Shown: positions 42,857-52,327, counted from the first letter of the stretch. The stretch is DNA of 64,000 bases from Mesorhizobium sp. (GCA_004020315.1 SAQG01000004.1:1-64000); one strand, 5' to 3'. Program-made: numbers and translations. The notes: generated from the letters alone by a model not told the origin.

Positions 42857-43009
42857 CCGCCAATTGCCCCTCGAATTCGTGTTCCTCTCGCTTTACGAGA
42901 GAGTGAGGCGAACACATGACCGGTGCAAGGCGTGAGGGTGGTTTTTTGCCCTATGCCGCTGATTTTTGAATGTTTTGGCGCTCAAGGCGCGCTCTTGCCA
43001 AACAAAATG

Positions 43010-43051
43010 TTGGAGCGCCCTTTGCGCATCCAAAGGGCGCTGGGCGCTCTC
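43010..43051. repeat. RIME-like element, copy 6, first palindrome only
   Basis: GGAGCGCCC 43012-43020 pairs with GGGCGCTCT 43042-43050 with one G-T pair; a GCGCATCC core lies between. The second palindrome is absent. It is immediately followed by the gap terminator. Confidence 0.6.
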
Positions 43052-43053
43052 AT

Positions 43054-43083
43054 GAAAACGCCCGGACAGAGCCGGGCGTTTTC
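43054..43083 (-). terminator. Strong terminator of gap
   Basis: GAAAACGCCCGG 43054-43065 pairs perfectly over 12 bp with CCGGGCGTTTTC 43072-43083, loop ACAGAG. On the minus strand the stem ends in TTTTC, so it terminates the gap transcript 26 bp after its stop and separates the antiporter gene from it. Confidence 0.85.
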
Positions 43084-43108
43084 AAGTCGCAAGAAGATGG
43101 TTCTGCGA

Positions 43109-44119
43109 TCAGGCGATGGTCTTACCGAAGGCGACGGCGGTGTCGGCCATGCGGTTGGAAAAACCCCATTCATTGTCGTACCAGGACAGCACCGAAACGA
43201 AGTTGCCGTCCATGACCTTGGTCTGATCGAGCGCCATGATCGAGGAATGCGGATCGTGGTTGAAGTCGATCGACACATTCGGATGATGGGTGACGGCGAG
43301 AATGCCCTTCAGCTTGCCGTTCGAGGCGGCGATCACCGCCTCGTTGATCTCCTGCACCGTGGTCGCACGCTTGGCGATGAACTTGAAATCGACGACCGAG
43401 ACGTTTGGGGTCGGGACGCGGATGGAGATGCCGTCGAGCTTGCCCTTGAGGTCGGGCAGCACCAGGCCGATCGCCTTGGCCGCACCGGTCGAGGTCGGGA
43501 TCTGCGACAGGGCCGCGGCGCGGGCGCGGTAGAGATCCTTATGCATGGTGTCCAGCGTCGGCTGGTCGCCGGTGTAGGAGTGGATCGTCGTCATCATGCC
43601 CTTCTCGATGCCGACGGCCTCATGCAGCACGGCTGCCAGCGGCGCCAGGCAGTTGGTGGTGCAGGAGGCGTTCGAGATGACGATGTGGTCCTTGGTCAGC
43701 TTGTCATGGTTGATGCCATAGACCACGGTGAGATCGGCGCCCTCCGCAGGCGCCGAGACGAGGACTCGCTTGGCGCCGGCGGTCAAATGTGCGGCTGCCT
43801 TGTCGCGGGCGGTGAAGATGCCGGTGCATTCGAGCGCAATATCGATGCCGAGATCCTTCCACGGCAACTGCGTCGGGTCCTTGATCGCGGTGACCTTGAA
43901 TTTTTCGGTGCCGACGGTGATCTGGTCACCGTCAACCGTCACTTCATGCGGGAAACGGCCATGCACGCTGTCGAAGCGCAGCAGATGAGCGTTGGTCTCG
44001 ACCGGGCCGAGGTCGTTGACAGCGACGACGTCGATGTCCTTGCGGCCGGATTCGTGGATGGCGCGCAGGATGTTGCGGCCGATGCGGCCGAATCCGTTGA
44101 TGGCAACTCTGACGGTCAT
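43109..44119 (-). CDS. gap: Glyceraldehyde-3-phosphate dehydrogenase, type I
   Basis: A 336-residue GAPDH: the NAD-binding [16 protein letters not shown], the active-site [18 protein letters not shown] with the catalytic Cys, the partner His in [10 protein letters not shown], and [18 protein letters not shown] near the C-terminus. It oxidises glyceraldehyde-3-phosphate to 1,3-bisphosphoglycerate. It sits 157 bp after tkt and ends at a strong terminator. Confidence 0.97.
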   Translation of the reverse strand: MTVRVAINGFGRIGRNILRAIHESGRKDIDVVAVNDLGPVETNAHLLRFDSVHGRFPHEVTVDGDQITVGTEKFKVTAIKDPTQLPWKDLGIDIALECTGIFTARDKAAAHLTAGAKRVLVSAPAEGADLTVVYGINHDKLTKDHIVISNASCTTNCLAPLAAVLHEAVGIEKGMMTTIHSYTGDQPTLDTMHKDLYRARAAALSQIPTSTGAAKAIGLVLPDLKGKLDGISIRVPTPNVSVVDFKFIAKRATTVQEINEAVIAASNGKLKGILAVTHHPNVSIDFNHDPHSSIMALDQTKVMDGNFVSVLSWYDNEWGFSNRMADTAVAFGKTIA

Positions 44120-44276
44120 TTTTCTCTCCCTGGGAGTTGGAGGCCGAAGATCAAGTCCGCAGCTTCATAACGGCGGGCTGGCAAAGAATCCAGCCGTCGA
44201 TGGGTTGGATTTAAGTCCACTAGGTCGAGGCTGCCGGCGAAACCGCTATGTGCGGTTTCGCCGGATATCAGCACAT

Positions 44277-46268
44277 TTATTCGCCGTGCAGGCGGGCTTC
44301 CGCCGCCTTCACCGTTGCTTCGGCGGTGATGCCGAAATGCGGATAGAGCTGTTCGATCGTGCCAGAGGCGCCGAAGCCGGTCATGCCGATGAAGATGCCG
44401 TCGGTGCCGATGAAATGATCCCAGCCCTGGCGGATGCCGGCTTCGATGGCGATCTTGATCGGCGCGTTGCCGATTGTCTTCTTGCGATAGTCGGCGCTCT
44501 GCTTGTCGAACAATTCGAAGCAGGGGACAGAGACGACGCGGGTCGGATGGCCGTGCTTCTCCAATGCCTCGCGCGCCGCCAGCGCGATCTCGACCTCGGA
44601 GCCCGAAGCGAAGATCGTCACCGCCGCATCGCCGCTGGCGGCGGCCAGCTCATAGGCGCCCTGGCGGCTGAGGTTTTCCGCAACGAAGTCGTTGCGCACC
44701 GTCGGCAGGTTCTGCCGGGTCAGCGCCAGCGTCGAAGGCGTCTTTTCCTGCTCGATGGCCAACTGCCAGCATTCGGCGGTCTCGACCGCGTCGGCCGGGC
44801 GGAACACATTGTGGTTCGGAATGGCGCGCAGTGCGGCCAGATGCTCCACCGGCTGATGGGTCGGGCCGTCTTCGCCGAGACCGATGGAATCATGGGTCAT
44901 GACGAAGATCGAGCGGATGCCCATCAGCGAGGCAAGCCGCATCGACGGACGGGCGTAGTCGGAAAAGCACATGAACGTGCCGCCATAGGCGATGAGGCCG
45001 CCATGCAGCGTCAGTCCGTTGAGCGCGGCCGCCATGCCGTGCTCGCGGATGCCGTAGTGAACGTAGCGCTGGCCATAATCGTCTGATGTGATGTTTTTGG
45101 TCTGGCTGGTCTTGGTGTTATTGGAGCCGGTCAGGTCGGCCGAGCCGCCGATGGTTTCCGGCACGGCGCCGTTGATGATTTCGAGCGCCATTTCCGACGA
45201 TTTACGGGTGGCGACCTTCGGTTTGTCGGCGGCGAGCTTCTTCTTGTAGTCGGTGATGACGGCGTCGAAATTCGCCGGCAACTTGCCGCTGATGCGACGC
45301 TCGAATTCGCTGCGCAATTGGGCGTCGGCCTTGGCAAGGCGGCCCTCCCAGTCGGTGCGTGCCTTGACACCGGTCTTGCCGGCGTCGCGCCAGGCATCGA
45401 GGATGTCGGCAGGAACTTCGAAGGGCGGATAGTCCCAACCGAAGAACTTCCTGGCGCCGGCGATTTCCTCGGCGCCGAGCGGCGAACCGTGTGCCTTGTT
45501 GGTGCCGGCTTTGGTCGGCGCGCCGAAGCCGATCGTCGTCTTGCAGGCGATCATCGTCGGCTTGTCGGAATGGCGCGCCGCCTCGATGGCATAGGCGATC
45601 GCTTCCGGATCCTGGCCGTCGATGTGGCTGGCGTTCCAGCCGGACGCCTGGAAGCGAGCGACCTGATCGGTGTTGTCGGCCAGCGACACCGGGCCGTCGA
45701 TCGAGATGTTGTTGTTGTCCCAAAAGACGATCAGCTTGTTCAGCTTGAGATGCCCGGCGAGTGCGATGGCTTCCTGGGAAACCCCTTCCATCAGGCAGCC
45801 GTCTCCGGCCAGCACATAGGTGTAGTGGTCGACGAGGTCGTTGCCGAAGGCGGCATTCATGATGCGCTCGCCGAGTGCGAAGCCGACCGAATTGGCAAGT
45901 CCCTGGCCGAGCGGGCCGGTCGTCGTCTCGATGCCGGCGGCATGGCCATATTCGGGATGACCCGCTGTCCTCGATCCCAACTGGCGGAAATGCTTGATCT
46001 GGTCGAGGGTGATGTCCTCATAGCCGGTCAGATAGAGCAGCGAATAGAGCAGCATCGAACCGTGGCCGGCCGACAGGATGAAGCGGTCGCGATCGGGCCA
46101 ATGCGGGTTCTTCGGATCGTATTTCAGGAAACGCGTGAACAGCACCGTGGCGATGTCGGCGCAGCCCATGGGCAGGCCGGGGTGGCCGGATTGGGCCTTC
46201 TCGACGGCGTCCATGGAAAGAAAACGGATCGCATTGGCCATCCGGTCAGGTTGTTCACGCGAGGTCAT
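44277..46268 (-). CDS. tkt: Transketolase
   Basis: A 663-residue thiamine-diphosphate enzyme of the pentose-phosphate and Calvin-type pathways: [20 protein letters not shown], the ThDP/metal motif in [20 protein letters not shown] followed by [36 protein letters not shown], and the pyrimidine-domain [20 protein letters not shown]. Normal length. The start at ATG 46268 follows GGAGG; the frame to 46328 adds nothing conserved. It is divergent from DUF4164-zapA across a 337-bp gap that holds a tandem repeat. Confidence 0.97.
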   Translation of the reverse strand: MTSREQPDRMANAIRFLSMDAVEKAQSGHPGLPMGCADIATVLFTRFLKYDPKNPHWPDRDRFILSAGHGSMLLYSLLYLTGYEDITLDQIKHFRQLGSRTAGHPEYGHAAGIETTTGPLGQGLANSVGFALGERIMNAAFGNDLVDHYTYVLAGDGCLMEGVSQEAIALAGHLKLNKLIVFWDNNNISIDGPVSLADNTDQVARFQASGWNASHIDGQDPEAIAYAIEAARHSDKPTMIACKTTIGFGAPTKAGTNKAHGSPLGAEEIAGARKFFGWDYPPFEVPADILDAWRDAGKTGVKARTDWEGRLAKADAQLRSEFERRISGKLPANFDAVITDYKKKLAADKPKVATRKSSEMALEIINGAVPETIGGSADLTGSNNTKTSQTKNITSDDYGQRYVHYGIREHGMAAALNGLTLHGGLIAYGGTFMCFSDYARPSMRLASLMGIRSIFVMTHDSIGLGEDGPTHQPVEHLAALRAIPNHNVFRPADAVETAECWQLAIEQEKTPSTLALTRQNLPTVRNDFVAENLSRQGAYELAAASGDAAVTIFASGSEVEIALAAREALEKHGHPTRVVSVPCFELFDKQSADYRKKTIGNAPIKIAIEAGIRQGWDHFIGTDGIFIGMTGFGASGTIEQLYPHFGITAEATVKAAEARLHGE

Positions 46269-46350
46269 GCTTCCTCCAGTGTGGGGGTTCGGGGCCTTGG
46301 AAGAGCCCTGGAAAGGGGTGCGCGACACATAGCAGGCGCGGCTTTTTAGT

Positions 46351-46450
46351 CAACAAACCGGCGCGCTTTTGCCGATCTTGTTCGTCAATAATCCGGCGCT
46401 TTTGCCGATCTGGTTAGTCGATAAACCGGCACTTTTGCCGGTCTGGTGAT
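46351..46450. repeat. Three-unit tandem repeat (about 33 bp) upstream of tkt
   Basis: Units at 46351-46385, 46386-46418 and 46419-46450 share the pattern [CA]ATAAACCGGC, then CTTTTGCCGATCTGGTT with small changes. Each unit contains a CCGGC/GCCGG-type mini-hairpin; unit 3 has a perfect ACCGGCA/TGCCGGT stem. The segment is in the tkt/DUF4164 divergent region. The 16-mer TTTTGCCGATCTGGTT of unit 2 (46400-46415) recurs at 50306-50321. Confidence 0.75.
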
Positions 46451-46605
46451 GGCGCCAGAAGCGCTTTGGAGGCCTAAATTAGCGTTAGCAGGGGACAGTC
46501 GCGAGAGCTTTATTGACGTTGGCTTCACACGGCGCGTAATGTTTCAGACATAACGCGTTCTGAACGTGGATGATTCGGTGATGGGCAGGGCGCAGGACGA
46601 AAGCC

Positions 46606-46878
46606 ATGACCGGGGAAACGACACTCAAGGAAGTCATCGCCAGGCTGGGTAAGGCCATCGAGGGGCTGGAAAATGCCGTCGCGGCCAAGCTCGAGCACGA
46701 GCGCGACTATACGGAAGCCGAGGCGGAGGTGCAGCGCATGAACGCCGACCGCTCGCGGCTGGCGCAGGAACTCGACAATTCCGAAGCGCGCGCCGAACGG
46801 CTGGAAGACGCCAACAAGGAAGTATCGCGTCGGCTGGTGACCGCCATGGAAACCATCCGCGCCGTGTTGGACAGATAG
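46606..46878 (+). CDS. DUF4164 coiled-coil protein
   Basis: A 90-residue, almost entirely helical protein (TLKEVIARLGKAIEGLENAV then AAKLEHERDYTEAEAEVQRM) of the DUF4164 family, which in Rhizobiales regularly precedes zapA. A role with ZapA in division is suggested only by this constant linkage. It lies 11 bp before zapA. Confidence 0.88.
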   Translation: MTGETTLKEVIARLGKAIEGLENAVAAKLEHERDYTEAEAEVQRMNADRSRLAQELDNSEARAERLEDANKEVSRRLVTAMETIRAVLDR

Positions 46879-46889
46879 GGGCTGGCCCA

Positions 46890-47255
46890 ATGGCACAAGT
46901 CACGGTTTCCATCGACGGCAAGCAGTATCGCATGGCTTGCGATGAGGGCCAGGAAGAACATCTGATCGACCTTGCCGAGCGCTTCGACCGCTATGTCTCG
47001 CATCTAAAAGACTCATTTGGCGAGATCGGCGATCAGCGGCTGACCGTGATGGCCGGCATCATGGTCATGGACGAGCTTTCGGAATTGCAAAAACGCGTCA
47101 AGGGCATGGAAAGCGAAGTGCAGACGCTGCGCAAGACGCGCGATGACGCGCTGACCAAGGCCGACAAGAACGATACCGTGCTGACCCATGCGCTTGGCGC
47201 GCTCGCCCAGCGCATGGAAGATCTGACGACGACGCTGGCGGTGAACAAAACCTAG
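46890..47255 (+). CDS. zapA: Cell division protein ZapA
   Basis: A 121-residue ZapA, the FtsZ-ring associated protein that cross-links FtsZ filaments: MAQVTVSIDGKQYRMACDEG, EEHLIDLAERFDRYVSHLK, then the globular-head segment QRLTVMAGIMVMDELSELQK and a C-terminal coiled coil. It acts at the division septum in the cytoplasm. Co-transcribed with the DUF4164 gene (11 bp gap). Confidence 0.93.
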   Translation: MAQVTVSIDGKQYRMACDEGQEEHLIDLAERFDRYVSHLKDSFGEIGDQRLTVMAGIMVMDELSELQKRVKGMESEVQTLRKTRDDALTKADKNDTVLTHALGALAQRMEDLTTTLAVNKT

Positions 47256-47452
47256 ACTTCCACGGCCATCGCGCCCCGTTGCGTCGGCGGGCGGGAATGC
47301 TGCGTTTTGCGACAAAGGCGAAAAAAGTTTTCACCGCTGGCCTCGATGCCGGCGCAACAGGCGTTTGAAGGATGACGCCGCAGTGGTAGAAAGGCAGAAG
47401 CAGGGCCGGTGGATGGTCAATGCCGGCTGCAATCACAGGGTAGGGACACGTC

Positions 47453-48112
47453 ATGAGCCTCCGTATCAATGATACCGCGCCGGATTTCACGGCCGAAACC
47501 ACGCAAGGGACGATCAACTTCCACGACTGGATCGGTGACGGCTGGGCGGTGCTTTTCAGCCATCCGAAGAATTTCACCCCAGTCTGCACCACCGAGCTCG
47601 GCACGATGGCCGGGCTGGAAGGCGAGTTCAAGAAGCGCAACGTCAAGATCATCGGCATTTCCGTCGATCCGGTCGAAAGCCATGGCAAATGGCAGGATGA
47701 TATCAAGAAGGCGACCGGCCAATCGGTGAACTATCCGCTGATCGGCGATAAGGATCTCAAGGTCGCCAAGCTTTACGAGATGCTGCCGGCCAGTGCCGGC
47801 GAAACCTCGGAAGGGCGCACGCCCGCCGACAATGCGACGGTGCGTTCGGTCTACGTCATCGGCCCCGACAAAAAGATCAAGCTGGTTCTCACCTATCCGA
47901 TGACGACCGGCCGTAATTTCGATGAGATCCTGCGTGCGATCGATTCCATACAGTTGACTGCCAAGCACCAGGTGGCGACGCCGGCGAACTGGAAGCAGGG
48001 CGAGGACGTCATCATCACCGCCGCCGTTTCCAATGAGGACGCGGTCAAGCGTTTCGGCGCCTACGAGACGATCCTGCCGTATCTCAGAAAGACCAAGCAG
48101 CCCTCCGCCTGA
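47453..48112 (+). CDS. Peroxiredoxin, 1-Cys (PRDX6-like) type
   Basis: A 219-residue peroxiredoxin: DTAPDFTAETTQGTINFHDW at the start and SHPKNFTPVCTTELGTMAGL with the peroxidatic Cys (about residue 45) in the PxxxT/SxxC context. The resolving Cys of 2-Cys forms is absent, and the long C-terminal extension (LLPYLRKTKQ-type end) is as in PRDX6-like enzymes. It reduces hydrogen or organic peroxides. A metallo-beta-lactamase-fold hydrolase gene follows. Confidence 0.94.
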   Translation: MSLRINDTAPDFTAETTQGTINFHDWIGDGWAVLFSHPKNFTPVCTTELGTMAGLEGEFKKRNVKIIGISVDPVESHGKWQDDIKKATGQSVNYPLIGDKDLKVAKLYEMLPASAGETSEGRTPADNATVRSVYVIGPDKKIKLVLTYPMTTGRNFDEILRAIDSIQLTAKHQVATPANWKQGEDVIITAAVSNEDAVKRFGAYETILPYLRKTKQPSA

Positions 48113-48256
48113 GCGGGCGGCACGGAAGGATTTTCGGCCTTTTTGTCTCGGCGAAGCATCTGGTGCTTGACGATGTGTCGCTGACGGATGACCATGCTCT
48201 TCTTTTACCCCGGCAGAGAAAACCATTCCTGCCGGGTGGAGTTGAGGGAGCCGGGA

Positions 48257-49129
48257 TTGGACGCAACATCGGCCAGACTGCAGGTGGCAGGCTTTTACGA
48301 CAAGCCGAGCGGGTCCATCCAGTATGTCGTTGCCGACCCGCAGGCGCGACGATGCGCAATCATTGATCCGGTCCTCGATTTCGACGAGAAGTCCGGCGCC
48401 ACGGCGACCAAAAATGCCGACGCGATGCTGGCCTTCATCAGGGAAAGCGGGCTCGAGATCGAGTGGATCCTCGACACGCATCCCCACGCCGACCATTTCT
48501 CGGCGGCGCACTATCTCAAGGAGAAGACAGGAGCGCCTACGGCGATCGGCGAGAAGATCATCGACGTCCAGAAATTGTGGAAGGCGATCTACAACTGGCC
48601 GGATTTTCCTGCCGACGGCTCGCAATGGGACAAGCTATTCGCGGCCGGCGAGGTTTTTTCGGTTGGCAACATTCCAGCAAGAGTGCTTTTTTCGCCAGGC
48701 CACACGCTGGCCTCGATCACCTATGTGATCGGCGACGCCGCTTTCATTCACGATACGCTGTTCATGCCGGATAGCGGCACGGCGAGAGCGGACTTTCCCG
48801 GCGGCAGTGCCGTGCAACTCTGGCGCTCGATCCAGGATATCCTCGCGCTGCCGGACGACACACGTCTGTTCGTCGGTCATGATTACCAGACGGAAGGACG
48901 CGAACCCTTGTGGGAGAGCACTGTCGCCGAACAGAAATCCAAGAACACCCATGTTGCCGCCCGCCCGACGGAGGCCGATTTCGTGGCATTGCGCGAGGCG
49001 CGCGACCGAACGCTGCCGATGCCGAGGCTGATCCTGCACGCGCTGCAGGTCAACATGAATGGCGGGCGCTTGCCGGAACCGGAATCCAACGGGCGCCGGT
49101 ATCTGAAGTTCCCGCTCGATTGCCTGTGA
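48257..49129 (+). CDS. Metallo-beta-lactamase fold hydrolase (Blh/persulfide dioxygenase-like)
   Basis: A 290-residue MBL-fold protein. The metal motif is ILDTHPHADHFSAAHYL, with later ligands in FSPGHTLASITYVIGDAAF, HDTLFMPDSGTARADFP and LFVGHDYQTEGREPLWE. It resembles the ETHE1/Blh group, which includes persulfide dioxygenases and the BigR-linked hydrolase of rhizobia; sulfur detoxification is plausible but unproven. The frame opens at 48188, but that leader contains an 8-bp stem (48209-48216 with 48229-48236). TTG 48257 with AGGGAG upstream fits the family N-terminus better. Confidence 0.87.
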   Translation: MDATSARLQVAGFYDKPSGSIQYVVADPQARRCAIIDPVLDFDEKSGATATKNADAMLAFIRESGLEIEWILDTHPHADHFSAAHYLKEKTGAPTAIGEKIIDVQKLWKAIYNWPDFPADGSQWDKLFAAGEVFSVGNIPARVLFSPGHTLASITYVIGDAAFIHDTLFMPDSGTARADFPGGSAVQLWRSIQDILALPDDTRLFVGHDYQTEGREPLWESTVAEQKSKNTHVAARPTEADFVALREARDRTLPMPRLILHALQVNMNGGRLPEPESNGRRYLKFPLDCL

Positions 49130-49165
49130 CACGGTAGCGGGCCGCCTGGATTTGCAGCAAGGCGC

Positions 49166-49208
49166 AAAAAGGCGGCGCCAGTTTACCTGACGCCGCCGTT
49201 ATTTGTTT
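49166..49208. terminator. Bidirectional terminator between MBL gene and rpoH
   Basis: GGCGGCG 49171-49177 pairs with CGCCGCC 49191-49197 with A-rich sequence on the left and TTATTTGTTT on the right, so it can end both convergent transcripts. Confidence 0.7.
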
Positions 49209-49221
49209 CCGTCGGAAGGCT

Positions 49222-50133
49222 TTACGCCGCCGGCTGCGCCTCGATGGTGCGCAGCGCCTGCATCTGGCGCTTGGCCGCGGCCTTGACCGCGTCCTGCACC
49301 TTCTCGAAGGCGCGCACCTCGATCTGGCGCACGCGCTCGCGACTGATGTCGAACTCGGCCGACAGCTCTTCCAGCGTTAGCGGCTCCTCGGCCAGGCGGC
49401 GCGCCTCGAAGATGCGCCGCTCGCGCTCGTTGAGCACGGCAAGAGCGCCGGACAGCATGCCGCGCCGGTTTTCCAGCTCATCCTGCTCGATCAGCGCCTC
49501 TTCCTGGCTTTCGTGGTCGTCGACTAGCCAGTCCTGCCATTCACCTGATTCACCTTCGCTCGCCCTGATCGGTGCGTTCAGCGAGGCGTCGCCCGACAGG
49601 CGGCGGTTCATCGATACCACTTCGGCTTCCGACACATTGAGGCGGGTGGCGATCTCGGTGATCTGCTCGGGCTTCAAGTCGCCATCGTCGAGCGCCTGGA
49701 TCTTGCCCTTCACCTTGCGCAGGTTGAAGAATAGGCGCTTCTGATTGGCGGTCGTGCCCATCTTGACCAGGCTCCACGAGCGCAGGATGTATTCCTGGAT
49801 CGAGGCTTTGATCCACCACATCGCATATGTGGCGAGCCGGAAACCGCGCTCCGGTTCGAATTTCTTGACGGCCTGCATCAGGCCGACATTGCCTTCCGAG
49901 ATCACCTCGCCGATGGGCAGGCCGTAGCCGCGATAGCCCATGGCGATCTTGGCGACGAGCCGAAGGTGGCTGGTGACGAGCTTGTGCGCAGCCGTGGTGT
50001 CCTCATGCTCAGCGTAACGCTTGGCGAGCATGTACTCTTCCTGCGGCTGAAGCATCGGAAAGCGACGGATTTCTTCCAAGTAGCGGCTGAGGCCGCCTTC
50101 GCCGGAAACGATACTGGGTAGTGACTGGGCCAT
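49222..50133 (-). CDS. rpoH: RNA polymerase sigma factor RpoH (sigma-32)
   Basis: A 303-residue heat-shock sigma factor: GGLSRYLEEIRRFPMLQPQE for region 1.2, HKLVTSHLRLVAKIAMGYRG for region 2.1, GLMQAVKKFEPERGFRLATY for 2.3-2.4, the RpoH box NQKRLFFNLRKVKGKIQAL, and region 4.2 LSAEFDISRERVRQIEVRAF. It directs RNA polymerase to heat-shock promoters. ATG 50133 follows GAGAGGGG; the earlier frame to 50253 has a non-conserved hydrophobic leader. Rhizobia commonly have more than one rpoH copy. Confidence 0.95.
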   Translation of the reverse strand: MAQSLPSIVSGEGGLSRYLEEIRRFPMLQPQEEYMLAKRYAEHEDTTAAHKLVTSHLRLVAKIAMGYRGYGLPIGEVISEGNVGLMQAVKKFEPERGFRLATYAMWWIKASIQEYILRSWSLVKMGTTANQKRLFFNLRKVKGKIQALDDGDLKPEQITEIATRLNVSEAEVVSMNRRLSGDASLNAPIRASEGESGEWQDWLVDDHESQEEALIEQDELENRRGMLSGALAVLNERERRIFEARRLAEEPLTLEELSAEFDISRERVRQIEVRAFEKVQDAVKAAAKRQMQALRTIEAQPAA

Positions 50134-50340
50134 GACAGCGCCCCTCTCTCTTGGAGTGGTGCCCCCGAAACGCGGCGGGCATATATCGCGAACGCCAAAA
50201 GGCTCGTTCGCGACAGCGGATGTATATAGGAACAAAACCAGAAAGGACAGCATTGGTTCAACACGAAACAGTGTGTCACGCCAAAGTGAACAACGCGGGT
50301 CAGGTTTTTGCCGATCTGGTTTTGAATGGATGAAGCCGGT

Positions 50341-51426
50341 TCAGAGTCTGCGGAAGCCGTCTACGAGTTCCTCCATGTCCCTCGGTACCGGCGCCTCGAA
50401 CCTCATCGATAAATGGGTAGTCGGATGCCGAAATTCAAGGAGGCGGGCATGCAAAGCCTGTCGCGGAAAGGCCTTCACCCGGCCTTTCAGCGGCTCGGGC
50501 AGCCGGTTCGCCTTGGTGCGAAAGGCCTGGCCATAATCGGGATCGCCGACGACTGGATGGCCGATATGGGCCATGTGGACGCGGATCTGATGGGTGCGGC
50601 CGGTCTCGAGCCGGCATTCGACCAGACTTGCCGTGGCAAATTCCTTTTGCTGCTCGCCAAAGCGCTCGACCACGGTGAAATGGGTGACCGCGTGGCGCGC
50701 ATCGTCGCGGCCTTCCGGCACCACGGCACGGCGCACGCGGTCGGCGGCGCGGCCGAGCGGCTCGTCGACCGTGCCTGTCGGTCTCATCGGTATGCCCCAG
50801 ACCAGCGCCAGATAGGCGCGTTTGAGATCGCCGGTCAGGCCATGGTCGGCAAAGGCCTCCGACAATGATTTGTGGGCGCGGTCGGTCTTGGCGACGACCA
50901 TGACGCCGCTGGTTTCCTTATCCAGGCGGTGGACGATGCCCGGCCGCCGCACACCGCCGATGCCGGAAAGACTGTCGCCGCAATGGTGGATCAGCGCATT
51001 GACCAGCGTGCCGGTCCAGTTGCCGGCGCCGGGATGGACGACCAACCCCGGCGGCTTGTTGATGACGATCAATTCATTGTCTTCATAGAGGACGTCGAGC
51101 GGGATGTTCTCGCCTTGCGGCTCCGCCGGCTCCGGCTCCGGCATGTCGACCGACACGCGGTCACCGACCGCCATCTTGCGTTTCGTCTCGTTGACCGGCT
51201 GGCCGCCGATCTTGACGGCGCCCTGTCTGATCAGCATCTGCACCCGGCTGCGCGACATGTCCGGGCCGAGCTTGCCCGCAAGCCATTGGTCGAGGCGCTG
51301 GCCGGCCGCATCGGGACCTGCTTCCAGCATGATCGACCCCCCGTCTGGCGATCCCCCCCCTGGCGATCCATTCCCTATCAATCCATCCTCTATCAATATG
51401 GGGGCCTCTTCGTTATGAGCGCTCAT
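50341..51426 (-). CDS. rluD: RluA/RluD family pseudouridine synthase
   Basis: A 361-residue enzyme with an N-terminal S4 RNA-binding domain (LDQWLAGKLGPDMSRSRVQM then LIRQGAVKIGGQPVNETKRK) and a catalytic domain with GIVHRLDKETSGVMVVAKT, the active Asp in HRLDKETSG, and GRTHQIRVHMAHIGHPVVGD. It modifies 23S rRNA uridines. The first 32 residues are Gly/Ser-rich and encoded over two G tracts (see findings); ATG near residue 33 (MLEAGPDAAG) would skip them. It is divergent from rpoH. Confidence 0.92.
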   Translation of the reverse strand: MSAHNEEAPILIEDGLIGNGSPGGGSPDGGSIMLEAGPDAAGQRLDQWLAGKLGPDMSRSRVQMLIRQGAVKIGGQPVNETKRKMAVGDRVSVDMPEPEPAEPQGENIPLDVLYEDNELIVINKPPGLVVHPGAGNWTGTLVNALIHHCGDSLSGIGGVRRPGIVHRLDKETSGVMVVAKTDRAHKSLSEAFADHGLTGDLKRAYLALVWGIPMRPTGTVDEPLGRAADRVRRAVVPEGRDDARHAVTHFTVVERFGEQQKEFATASLVECRLETGRTHQIRVHMAHIGHPVVGDPDYGQAFRTKANRLPEPLKGRVKAFPRQALHARLLEFRHPTTHLSMRFEAPVPRDMEELVDGFRRL

Positions 51427-51452
51427 CGAAAATCGTTCCAGAAAGTTTTGCC

Positions 51453-51833
51453 ATGGCTGCTGCCGACGAAGACGAGGAAAAGCCGCTCGACCCCGAAGTC
51501 GAAAAGGTGCGCAAGAAGCTCGTCCGCTTCGTCGCCATCAATCTCGGCCTGCTGTTCCTCGCCCTTATGGTGGTGATCGCAGCCCTTGTCTACAAAACGC
51601 GCACCGCGCCGCCGTCGGCCGCTCCGCCGCTGACCGGCGATATCCAGGTGCCATCAGGCGAGCCGCTGACCGGCGACATCGTGCTGCCGGTCGGCGCCAA
51701 GGTCATCAGCCAGTCGCTCTCCGGCAACCGCGTCTCCATCGATGCGGAGCTTGCCGACGGCAGCCGCACCATCTTTGTCTACGATATCGCTGAGCGGCGG
51801 ATCATCGGCCGTTTTTCGATCCGCAACAAATGA
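51453..51833 (+). CDS. Membrane-anchored protein, DUF6476-like
   Basis: A 126-residue protein: an acidic/basic N-terminus (MAAADEDEEKPLDPEVEKVR), one membrane helix (about 24-46, INLGLLFLALMVVIAALVYK), then a periplasmic part with a duplicated LTGDI...P segment and a small beta-rich domain (SLSGNRVSIDAELADGSRTI). It matches the remembered DUF6476 pattern, of unknown function. Its stop overlaps the VOC start by 4 bp, so the two are translationally coupled. Confidence 0.75.
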   Translation: MAAADEDEEKPLDPEVEKVRKKLVRFVAINLGLLFLALMVVIAALVYKTRTAPPSAAPPLTGDIQVPSGEPLTGDIVLPVGAKVISQSLSGNRVSIDAELADGSRTIFVYDIAERRIIGRFSIRNK

Positions 51834-52237
51834 CCGGTTTCGCCAAAAATCGTCGTGTGGCCACTGTCGCGCTTGTCGTCGCCAACTACGACGAGGCGAT
51901 CGCCTGGTATGTCGACAGGCTGGGCTTTTTGCTCACCGAGGACGTCGATCTAGGCGGCGGCAAGCGCTGGGTCACGGTGGCGCCGGCGAACGGACAAGGC
52001 GCGAGGCTGCTGCTGGCCGAAGCGGCCGATGATGCGCAAAGGGATAGCATCGGCAACCAGACCGGCGGCCGCGTCTTTTTGTTTCTTGAAACCGACGATT
52101 TTGTCCGCGACCATGCGGCAATGCTTGCAAAGGGCGTCGAATTCCGTGAGGCGTCCCGCCAGGAGGCCTATGGCACTGTGGCAGTTTTCGCCGATCTCCA
52201 TGGGAATCTCTGGGACCTGATCCAGCCAAAACGATAG
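51830..52237 (+). CDS. VOC family (glyoxalase-like) protein
   Basis: A 135-residue single VOC module: RRVATVALVVANYDEAIAWY then VDRLGFLLTEDVDLGGGKRW and AVFADLHGNLWDLIQP at the end. Probable metal- or ligand-binding glyoxalase-like fold; the substrate is unknown. It overlaps the preceding gene by ATGA. A tRNA gene follows 90 bp downstream. Confidence 0.87.
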   Translation: MTGFAKNRRVATVALVVANYDEAIAWYVDRLGFLLTEDVDLGGGKRWVTVAPANGQGARLLLAEAADDAQRDSIGNQTGGRVFLFLETDDFVRDHAAMLAKGVEFREASRQEAYGTVAVFADLHGNLWDLIQPKR

Positions 52238-52327
52238 GCCTGCAACGGATATTTTCCCGGCATCATCGACTGACCGAAGGCCAGTTGCTTTTTCCCGGCC
52301 GTCAGCCTATATCGCCGGTTCTTGAAC

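Noticed and set aside
46351..46450. Tandem repeat as a CRISPR array
   Set aside because: Units are adjacent without unique spacers, of changing length, and only three; no cas genes in the window.
47256..47452. 6S RNA (ssrS) downstream of zapA
   Set aside because: 6S RNA often follows zapA, but this 197-bp gap does not show the long closing stem with a central bubble, and the usual ygfA neighbour is absent.
48188..48256. N-terminal extension of the metallo-beta-lactamase gene from ATG 48188
   Set aside because: The segment contains an 8-bp hairpin and lacks similarity to the family N-terminus; a TTG at 48257 has a better ribosome-binding site.
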